A DNA stretch of 37,079 nt, from contig JBFXEO010000003.1 in NCBI GenBank assembly GCA_050180015.1, positions 1-37,079 on the forward strand. The letters are read 5' to 3'. The first letter of the stretch is position 1, and every line of letters starts with the position of its first letter. The notes beneath the pieces were generated by a model. That model was not told where the DNA came from. It saw only the letters and a list, made by a program, of their open reading frames with translations, and searched no databases. Below are positions 31,528-37,079 of this stretch, piece by piece. The stretch comes from JBFXEO01 sp050180015. Its GTDB lineage: Bacteria > Bacteroidota > Bacteroidia > Bacteroidales > Tenuifilaceae. The position numbers were made by a program, and so were the translations under genes.

Positions 31528-32943
31528 ATGATGGATTTTAGCGCTGAAGACGTCAATATATTTGGAGGGGTTTCCCCCGAAAATGATAACGATGGGCAAA
31601 AAGTATATATTGAAACATACGGTTGCCAAATGAATGTAAACGATAGCGAAGTTGTAGCATCAATTCTTACTACCAGCGGATACTCCCTAACGGGCAATAT
31701 CGATGAGGCCGATGTTATACTTATTAATACCTGCTCAATAAGGGAAAATGCTGAAACAAGAGTTTTTGGCAGGCTAGACCTATTGGGGCAGATTAAAAAA
31801 AATAAACCCTCCGTCCTGGTGGGTGTTCTAGGCTGCATGGCCGAAAGGCTAAGGGACCGGCTGCTGGAAAAAAAACGTGTTGTTGATATTGTTGTTGGCC
31901 CCGATGCCTACCGTGAACTTCCAGCCCTGCTTCTGGCCGCCGGGAGCGGGCAAAAAGCAATAAATGTTTTACTCTCGCGGGAAGAAACTTACGCCGACAT
32001 TAGCCCGGTAAGGCTTGACAAAAACGGCGTTACTGCATTTGTGTCCATAATGCGCGGATGTAACAACATGTGCTCCTACTGCGTTGTCCCGTACACCCGT
32101 GGAGCGGAACGAAGCCGCAATCCTCATACAATTGTCCGGGAAGTTCAGGAGTTGGTTGATGCAGGCTACAGGGAGGTTACCCTGCTGGGGCAAAACGTAA
32201 ACTCATACCGGTGGACAGAAACCAAAGGTCACGGCAAACATCTTGTTAACTTTTCAGATTTGCTCGAAATGGTTGCTCTGGTCAACCCCCATTTAAGGGT
32301 GAGATTTTCCACATCACACCCAAAAGATCTAACCAACGATGTACTTTATACCATGGCCATGTACGAGAATATCTGCAACCATATACATCTGCCGGTTCAG
32401 TCGGGATCCGATAGAATTCTTAAGCTGATGAATAGAAAATATACCCGTGCCGATTATCTGGATAGGATAAACGCCATCAGGGAAATTATTCCCGACTGTG
32501 CCATATCAACCGATATTATTACAGGATTCTGCACCGAGACAGAAATTGACCACGATATGACACTCAGCCTTATGGAGGAAGTGGGATTCGACTTCGCCTT
32601 CATGTTTAAGTATTCCGAAAGGCCAAATACAAAAGCGGCCACAAAGCTGGTTGATGATGTACCCGAAGAAGATAAAACCCGAAGGTTATCGGCAATCATT
32701 GAACTACAAGGGAAACTATCGGAAAATAGCAAGCGCAACGATATTGGCAAATGTTTCGAAGTGCTAATAGAGGGGGAATCTAAGAAATCGAAGGATCAAT
32801 ACTTCGGCAGAACAACTCACAATAAGGTTGTAGTTTTCCCGAAAGGAAATTATAGGGTTGGAGATTTTGTTTTCGTAAAAATTCACGACTGTACACCGGC
32901 CACCATGATTGGGCGAATTGCCAGCGAAGACGACGTAAATTAA
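31528..32943 (+). CDS. miaB: tRNA i6A37 methylthiotransferase MiaB
   Basis: This 471-residue radical-SAM enzyme adds a methylthio group to N6-isopentenyl-A37 of tRNAs reading U-starting codons. The N-terminal UPF0004 domain has the three cluster Cys at 33 (YGCQMNVNDS), 69 (NTCSIRENA) and 103 (GVLGCMAER). The radical-SAM CxxxCxxC is Cys178/182/185 in RGCNNMCSYCVVPYTRG. GQNVNSYRW, HLPVQSGSDRILKLMNRKYT and TDIITGFC follow, and a C-terminal TRAM domain (EVLIEGESKK, GRTTHNKVVVF) completes it. The frame is open upstream to 31468, but the ATG pair at 31528/31531 sits right after a -7 box and gives a family-like start. The stop overlaps the facing methyltransferase gene by four bases. Confidence 0.95.
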   Translation: MMDFSAEDVNIFGGVSPENDNDGQKVYIETYGCQMNVNDSEVVASILTTSGYSLTGNIDEADVILINTCSIRENAETRVFGRLDLLGQIKKNKPSVLVGVLGCMAERLRDRLLEKKRVVDIVVGPDAYRELPALLLAAGSGQKAINVLLSREETYADISPVRLDKNGVTAFVSIMRGCNNMCSYCVVPYTRGAERSRNPHTIVREVQELVDAGYREVTLLGQNVNSYRWTETKGHGKHLVNFSDLLEMVALVNPHLRVRFSTSHPKDLTNDVLYTMAMYENICNHIHLPVQSGSDRILKLMNRKYTRADYLDRINAIREIIPDCAISTDIITGFCTETEIDHDMTLSLMEEVGFDFAFMFKYSERPNTKAATKLVDDVPEEDKTRRLSAIIELQGKLSENSKRNDIGKCFEVLIEGESKKSKDQYFGRTTHNKVVVFPKGNYRVGDFVFVKIHDCTPATMIGRIASEDDVN

Positions 32944-34136
32944 AAATCCCGCCTTAGCCTAGCCATATAAAATCCGTCGAAACCACTATCGTATGGTGAG
33001 ATTTTTTTTTCATCCTCTAGAACAAAGCGTCCGTTTGAGCCTTCAATGAACTGCCGTACCTGCTGTTCATTCTCCGAAGGAAGGATGCTGCATGTTGCAT
33101 AGACCATCTTCCCTTTCGGCTTAACCATTACCCAGTAACGGCTAAGAATATCGGACTGAATTTTCTTTAATTCATCGATCCGGCTAAGGGTAAGCCTCCA
33201 CTTTGAATCCGGATTTCGCCTTAAGACGCCGAGCCCTGAGCATGGAACATCTAGCAACAGCCTATCGGCACTATCCTTCAGCCGTTTAACCGTTTTGCTC
33301 GATTCAATAAACCTTGTCTCAGCGTTGGTTGCGCCCGCTCGCCTTATCCTTCTGCGCAATTCGGTTAATTTCCACTCGGCATTATCCATTGCTATTATCC
33401 TCCCTTTATTTCCCATTATACTGGCGGCATGTAGGGTTTTACCTCCGTTACCCGCGCAGGCATCAATTATCCGCATACCCGGCTCAACCTCCAAGAAAGG
33501 AATTACCTGCTGCGATGAATGATCCTGCTGCTCGAACATCCCCAGCCGGAATGCTTCCGACTTAAAAATATTTACCCTGCCACTTACATGAATTGCATCG
33601 GGAATATCCATTGCAGAAACCTTATAGTGTTCCCGCTTCAGCCATCCAATCAACTCTTCGCGGCTAGTTTTCAACCTATTTGCCCTAATTATTAATTCGG
33701 GTGATTTATTTAAAGCATCTAGCTCTATCGCCCATCTACTGCCCAACTCTTCAAACCCCAATTCATCGAGCCAATTTGGGATGGATTGTGATATGGCCCT
33801 TGTTGATTTTACCTGTTGAACACTGTTTTTTACCTTTTTTTGATAACTTGGCGTTACTGCTCCTCGCAAAAGCGTTACATCAAAGTTTAAGGCTAGGTAA
33901 TTAGTAACCGCATTGCGGTACTGGTTGCCAAAATTCACATGCCCAGAAAATTTAAGTTCGTTGAGCAAGCGCCACCACCGCACAACGCCGTGTAATATCT
34001 CCACAAAAAAAACTTTCTCAGATTGATCCCAATTTTTATGCTGCTTTAGCCAGAATGATGTAACCTTATCCAGGGAACGTTCTTCCTGAATAACTTCTTC
34101 TACGCCTGTTGCAATAGCCTCAACAACCCTCAACAT
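32940..34136 (-). CDS. RsmB/NOP2-family RNA cytosine-5 methyltransferase
   Basis: This 398-residue enzyme has an N-terminal NusB-like helical region (about 1-140) and a SAM-dependent methyltransferase domain of the RsmB/Nop2/Sun family. The SAM site is IIDACAGNGGKTLHAASIMG, followed by GRIIAMDN. The two catalytic Cys are near 298 (LLLDVPCSGLGVLRRNPDSK) and near 348 (VYATCSILPSENEQQ). It probably methylates C5 of a 16S rRNA cytosine (position 967 in E. coli RsmB), but other rRNA positions or tRNA are possible within this family. There is no clear own promoter; the gene follows the AT-hook gene's terminator by 28 bases. It converges with miaB, sharing four bases at the stops. Confidence 0.9.
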   Translation of the reverse strand: MLRVVEAIATGVEEVIQEERSLDKVTSFWLKQHKNWDQSEKVFFVEILHGVVRWWRLLNELKFSGHVNFGNQYRNAVTNYLALNFDVTLLRGAVTPSYQKKVKNSVQQVKSTRAISQSIPNWLDELGFEELGSRWAIELDALNKSPELIIRANRLKTSREELIGWLKREHYKVSAMDIPDAIHVSGRVNIFKSEAFRLGMFEQQDHSSQQVIPFLEVEPGMRIIDACAGNGGKTLHAASIMGNKGRIIAMDNAEWKLTELRRRIRRAGATNAETRFIESSKTVKRLKDSADRLLLDVPCSGLGVLRRNPDSKWRLTLSRIDELKKIQSDILSRYWVMVKPKGKMVYATCSILPSENEQQVRQFIEGSNGRFVLEDEKKISPYDSGFDGFYMARLRRDF

Positions 34137-34163
34137 ATAACATGACTTTGCCGTAATAAACAG

Positions 34164-34187
34164 AAAAAGGCCGGATTACTGGCCTTT
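34164..34187 (-). terminator. Terminator after AT-hook gene
   Basis: On the minus strand, AAAGGCC (34187-34181) and GGCCTTT (34172-34166) pair across an eight-base loop, and the right arm runs into TTTTT then CTGTTT. It ends the upstream AT-hook/winged-helix gene before the RsmB-type gene. Confidence 0.7.
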
Positions 34188-34219
34188 AATCATCGCAGTA
34201 TTTCTATTATGCCCTAAAA

Positions 34220-34867
34220 TCACATTAGCTTATTATTAAACTCCGACTTCAACATTCCTTTATCATCAAACCATTCTGCAAGTCCGTAAAAAGCGCCAGC
34301 CGTTCCTTTATGAGAAAATTTATTGATGGTTTTATCATATTTTGTAAGCCGGGTTAGGTTTGTTGAAATTGCCATTCTCACCCTATTTTTATCAACTGCA
34401 GGGATATTTAAGCGTTCCATAGCCGCAAGGGTTAACGAATTGGATAGCATTAACGATTTCTTTGATCGTAAAATATCGTAAATTAAATCTATCCATTTTA
34501 CCTTTTCTTCGCCTTTCCCTTTCTTAATGGATTTTCTAATGGGTTTTTCCTCAAGCTTTTTTTTAGGGCTTTCTACTTTAACCTTAGGTTTTCTTCCTCG
34601 CCTTTTAGGAAGTTTTGCCACCTCTTCTTTATCCACTTTCTGAACCTGAACGGTAGGCTTTCCCCCTCTTTTTTTAGGTTGAACGTCACTTTTAACGTCT
34701 AACTTTTCAGTAGTAACTTCTCCCTTTATGGGCAAAGAATTACCTTCGGTTAATTTCTTTAGAATTGCCTTTAAATTTACAATTCTTCGCTGAGCCCGGT
34801 CTATTTCCGATTGATAAAGGTCAACCAAATCGTTGACTTCATTCTGAGTAAGAGAAATTTTTTTCAT
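34220..34867 (-). CDS. Basic AT-hook protein with winged-helix-like C-terminus
   Basis: This 215-residue protein has three visible parts. Residues 1-42 look like a helical or coiled-coil dimerisation segment (EVNDLVDLYQSEIDRAQRRI). Residues ~60-122 are a Lys/Arg-rich, Pro/Val-containing linker with AT-hook-like cores, PKKRGGKP (64-71) and a very good PKRRGRKPKV (87-96). Residues ~124-200 (WIDLIYDILRSKKSLMLSNS, then NRVRMAISTNLTRLTKYDKT and GAFYGLAEWF) resemble winged-helix domains of the HARE-HTH type. The likely role is binding AT-rich DNA, as a nucleoid-associated or regulatory protein; the name of the family is not known to me. It has its own promoter candidate and terminator, so it is monocistronic. 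Lys-rich linkers recall histone H1-like bacterial proteins, but the fold differs. Confidence 0.7.
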   Translation of the reverse strand: MKKISLTQNEVNDLVDLYQSEIDRAQRRIVNLKAILKKLTEGNSLPIKGEVTTEKLDVKSDVQPKKRGGKPTVQVQKVDKEEVAKLPKRRGRKPKVKVESPKKKLEEKPIRKSIKKGKGEEKVKWIDLIYDILRSKKSLMLSNSLTLAAMERLNIPAVDKNRVRMAISTNLTRLTKYDKTINKFSHKGTAGAFYGLAEWFDDKGMLKSEFNNKLM

Positions 34868-34961
34868 TGGCAGTTAATTTATTTATGGAAATTGGTTTTA
34901 TGTTAGGAGAAAACAAATCCTCTAAGTTGTTCATTTAGATAGTTTCAGCATTTAAAAGTTA

Positions 34962-34992
34962 CAAATATAAGTAATTTATTAAATAAATCAAC
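34962..34992 (-). promoter_or_regulatory. Candidate AT-hook gene promoter
   Basis: On the minus strand, TATATTTG (34969-34962) is a perfect TAnnTTTG box, and GTTG (34992-34989), three of four to TTTG, lies 19 bases upstream. The leader to the ATG at 34867 would be about 90 bases. Confidence 0.5.
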
Positions 34993-35256
34993 AGTTTAAT
35001 TCCACTAAACCACATTTAATAGCCTGCAAGACATTGGTTTAAAAACATTATGTTATTAAAAGTATTATGTAAATATGTCAAAAACCAAATTGCTATGTAA
35101 TTTTATAAGAAACACACAGAACCCAATATTGCTTAAGGTACGCATCAGATTTATTACTCCTAAAAATTAAAAGACGAACTGCTGGGTATCAAAATCCTCG
35201 ATATCCATAAATTATAATTTTATCAATTAAAAATCTTTTAAAAAAAAGCTGTACAA

Positions 35257-35288
35257 ATTGCATTTCAATGATTAAAATCATATTTTTG
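35257..35288 (+). promoter_or_regulatory. Candidate promoter of small lipoprotein
   Basis: ATTG (35257-35260, three of four to TTTG), 20 bases, then TATTTTTG (35281-35288), a perfect TAnnTTTG box. The ATG at 35321 is 33 bases past the box. Confidence 0.5.
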
Positions 35289-35320
35289 TAATGAACAAAC
35301 TAACTAAATACTCATAAACT

Positions 35321-35491
35321 ATGAAACGATTCGCACTTTTTCTAATGGTTGCTGGTATGCTTTCGATGGTTGCATGTAAATCTGCCCCTAAAAAAGAGGA
35401 AGCAACAAAAACTGAACCCGCAGTTGAACAGGTTGATACAACGCAAACAGGAGAAATGGAAGTAACACCTCCTGATACAACAAAACAATAA
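35321..35491 (+). CDS. Small (56-residue) lipoprotein
   Basis: A short gene of 56 codons with a classic lipoprotein signal: MKRFALFLMV, then a hydrophobic core and LSMVAC with Cys19. The mature part (about 38 residues) is low-complexity, rich in Lys, Glu, Thr and Pro (KSAPKKEEATKTEPA, EVTPPDTTKQ), and probably disordered. It has its own promoter candidate and shares a strong terminator with aspS, which supports its being a real gene despite the size. Such tiny lipoproteins are common in Bacteroidota and often abundant; no specific function can be inferred. Confidence 0.75.
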   Translation: MKRFALFLMVAGMLSMVACKSAPKKEEATKTEPAVEQVDTTQTGEMEVTPPDTTKQ

Positions 35492-35508
35492 CCATTAAAA
35501 TCAAACAT

Positions 35509-35541
35509 AAAAAACACCTTAAAAGTATTAAGGTGTTTTTT
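35509..35541. terminator. Bidirectional terminator (lipoprotein / aspS)
   Basis: A 14-pair stem (arms 35509-35522 and 35528-35541; core AACACCTT/AAGGTGTT) with a five-base loop has an A run on its left and a T run on its right. It serves the small lipoprotein on the plus strand and aspS on the minus strand; the aspS stop codon starts at its right edge. Confidence 0.85.
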
Positions 35542-37079
35542 TATGTTTTTTCAATTATGGGCTTTATTGTAATATTTAATTCGTTCAGCTGTTCATCCCT
35601 TATTGCTGAAGGAGAGTCTATCATAACATCTCGCCCTGCATTATTTTTGGGGAAAGCAATGTAATCCCGAATTGAATCGGAACCCCCAACAAGAGAACAT
35701 AGCCTATCGAAACCAAAGGCAATGCCACCATGCGGTGGAGCGCCGTACCTAAACGCATTAAGGAGAAATCCGAATTGCTTTTCCGCGTCACCTTCTGTAA
35801 AACCCAATGTTTTGAACATTTTCTGCTGGAGTAATTTTTCGAAGATTCTTATGGAACCCCCGCCGATTTCTACGCCATTAATAACCAAATCGTACGCATT
35901 GGCACGAATTGCAGCAGGATTAGAGTCGAATAAGGAGGCATCCTCTATATTTGGAGCGGTAAATGGGTGATGCATGGCAAAGAAACGCTTTGCCTCCTCA
36001 TCCCACTCAAGTAAGGGAAAATCAACAACCCAAAGTGGGACAAACTTGTCTGTAGGCCTCAAACCCAATCGGGTTCCCATTTCAAGCCGCAATTCGCAGA
36101 GTGCTGCTAAGGTTTTTTTCAATTTCCCCGCTAAAATCAATATCAAATCGCCGGGTTTTGCACCCATTAGGCCGACTATACCACGCAAGTCCTCCTCTGA
36201 GTAAAATTTATCCACCGTTGATTTTACATATCCGTCATCGCCATAACGGATATATACCAAACCACTAGCCCCAATCTGTGGGCGTTTAACGAATTCGGTT
36301 AATTCATCGAGTTGTTTCCGGGTATAGTTGGCGCATCCGGAGGCGCATATTCCGCCAGCGTATTCCGCACTATCAAACACACCAAACCCCTTTCCCTTTA
36401 CCATTGCCGATAAGTCAACAAACGGCATCCCAAATCTTAGATCGGGCTTATCGGATCCATACCGGCTCATGGCCTCTTGGTATGACATGCGGGGAAATGG
36501 TTGATCAAAATTAATTCCCTTCACTTTGGCAAAAAGATGCTTTACCAGTCCCTCAAAGGTATCTAGCACATCGTCCCGTTCTACAAAGGACATCTCACAG
36601 TCAATCTGCGTAAATTCTGGTTGGCGATCTGCCCTTAAATCCTCGTCCCTAAAACATTTAACTATCTGGAAATACTTATCGAATCCGGCAACCATCAGCA
36701 ATTGCTTAAATGTTTGGGGCGATTGCGGCAACGCATAAAACTCTCCATGGTGAATACGCGATGGAACCACAAAATCACGGGCCCCTTCGGGTGTCGATTT
36801 AATGAGGAATGGCGTTTCAACTTCCAGAAAACCAATTCTATCAAGATATTTGCGAATCTCCTGTGCCATTTGATGCCTTAGCATTAAAGCATTTTTTACC
36901 GGATTCCTGCGTAAATCCAGGTATCGGTATTTCATTCTTAGCTCATCGCCCCCATCGGTTTCATCCTCGATGGTAAACGGCGGTAAATCGGAAGCATTTA
37001 ACACCCGTATCATCTTTGCATGCAATTCAACCTCTCCGGTGGGCGTTTTTAAATTTTTACTTGACCGTTCAACAACATC
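35541..37079 (-). CDS. aspS: Aspartyl-tRNA synthetase, 5' end outside window
   Basis: A class II synthetase, 512 residues visible; the frame stays open through 37079, so the N-terminal ~75-80 residues (most of the OB-fold anticodon domain) lie beyond the right edge. The first visible part, ERSSKNLKTPTGEVELHAK, is the end of that domain. Motif 1 region MKYRYLDLRRNPVKNALMLR, motif 2 QIVKCFRDEDLRADRQPEFT, and motif 3 GIAFGFDRLCSLVGG are all present, as is the bacterial insertion (GAD) domain between motifs 2 and 3 (FKTLGFTEGDAEKQFGFLL lies after it). Whether it is discriminating or also charges tRNA-Asn cannot be told here. It ends in a bidirectional terminator. Confidence 0.95.
   Translation of the reverse strand, partial: DVVERSSKNLKTPTGEVELHAKMIRVLNASDLPPFTIEDETDGGDELRMKYRYLDLRRNPVKNALMLRHQMAQEIRKYLDRIGFLEVETPFLIKSTPEGARDFVVPSRIHHGEFYALPQSPQTFKQLLMVAGFDKYFQIVKCFRDEDLRADRQPEFTQIDCEMSFVERDDVLDTFEGLVKHLFAKVKGINFDQPFPRMSYQEAMSRYGSDKPDLRFGMPFVDLSAMVKGKGFGVFDSAEYAGGICASGCANYTRKQLDELTEFVKRPQIGASGLVYIRYGDDGYVKSTVDKFYSEEDLRGIVGLMGAKPGDLILILAGKLKKTLAALCELRLEMGTRLGLRPTDKFVPLWVVDFPLLEWDEEAKRFFAMHHPFTAPNIEDASLFDSNPAAIRANAYDLVINGVEIGGGSIRIFEKLLQQKMFKTLGFTEGDAEKQFGFLLNAFRYGAPPHGGIAFGFDRLCSLVGGSDSIRDYIAFPKNNAGRDVMIDSPSAIRDEQLNELNITIKPIIEKT

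Larger units (their letters stand above)
34868..35320. other. AT-rich divergent intergenic region
   Basis: This 453-base stretch separates the AT-hook gene (-) from the small lipoprotein (+). It is very AT-rich, with no gene. It holds the two outward-facing promoters listed separately; the middle (about 35000-35250) shows no further structure that I could support. Confidence 0.5.

Noticed and set aside
35278..35517. Minus-strand 79-codon ORF over the small lipoprotein
   Set aside because: It runs through the lipoprotein promoter and shared terminator; the plus-strand lipobox gene explains the region better.
1..37079. Search for tRNA, rRNA, CRISPR arrays, transposases and phage or defence genes
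   Set aside because: No cloverleaf-type motifs, regularly spaced direct repeats, integrase or transposase motifs, or toxin/nuclease operons were seen.

Overview
The window looks like ordinary chromosome of a Bacteroidota bacterium, most likely a member of the Bacteroidales/Marinilabiliales side of the phylum. The evidence is as follows. Many genes have an upstream -7 box TAnnTTTG, sometimes with a -33 TTTG-like box. Shine-Dalgarno sequences are rare. The lipoproteins and cell-envelope families are typical of the phylum: a CNNM/CBS GldE-like protein, PpiD-type PPIase, LptC, DUF5723-like barrel, OmpA with PD40 repeats, a glsA/glsB-like acyltransferase pair and a long-form PurF paralog. I saw no rRNA, tRNA, CRISPR array, transposase or phage gene.

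Layout. 1-413: a GC-rich, pyrimidine-rich stretch with two tight hairpins, then an AT-rich leader. 414-3092 (+): dolichol-phosphate-mannose-synthase-like glycosyltransferase, dihydroorotase, and a lipoprotein that distantly resembles GldN/PorN. 3076-4368 (-): aspartate kinase, tail-to-tail with the lipoprotein. 4643-5659 (+): fructose-1,6-bisphosphatase, closed by a strong terminator. 5787-16103 (+): mfd, coaX, an orphan ORF, a TPR protein, lptC, a tiny membrane protein, a CNNM/CBS protein and a PpiD-like foldase, a repair/CoA/envelope-biogenesis block. 16356-21851 (+): a three-gene envelope module (lipoprotein, DUF5723-like barrel, PD40-repeat-OmpA). 21971-25556 (+): MarC, an unknown membrane protein, and two acyltransferases that probably make N-acyl-glycine lipids.

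25731-31256 is nearly all minus strand: a PurF-like protein preceded by a terminator and a 72-residue transketolase-like remnant, then a SPOR protein, a LEA-like lipoprotein, glycerol kinase and YebC. 31528-32943 (+) is miaB, tail-to-tail with an RsmB-type rRNA methyltransferase (-). 34220-34867 (-) is an AT-hook plus winged-helix-like protein. A 56-residue lipoprotein (35321-35491, +) lies between it and aspS (-), which runs off the right edge.

No complete novel defence or mobile system is visible. The items most worth checking are: (i) the leader of the PurF paralog, where a shrunken transketolase-like ORF ends inside an intrinsic terminator just upstream of the start codon; (ii) the PurF paralog itself, whose oxyanion-hole Asn position reads Ala; (iii) the AT-hook/winged-helix candidate chromosomal protein; (iv) the solitary GldN/PorN-like lipoprotein; and (v) the lipoprotein-barrel-OmpA module with four tandem beta-sandwich-like repeats. 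Family assignments are made by eye from remembered motifs; no database search was run.
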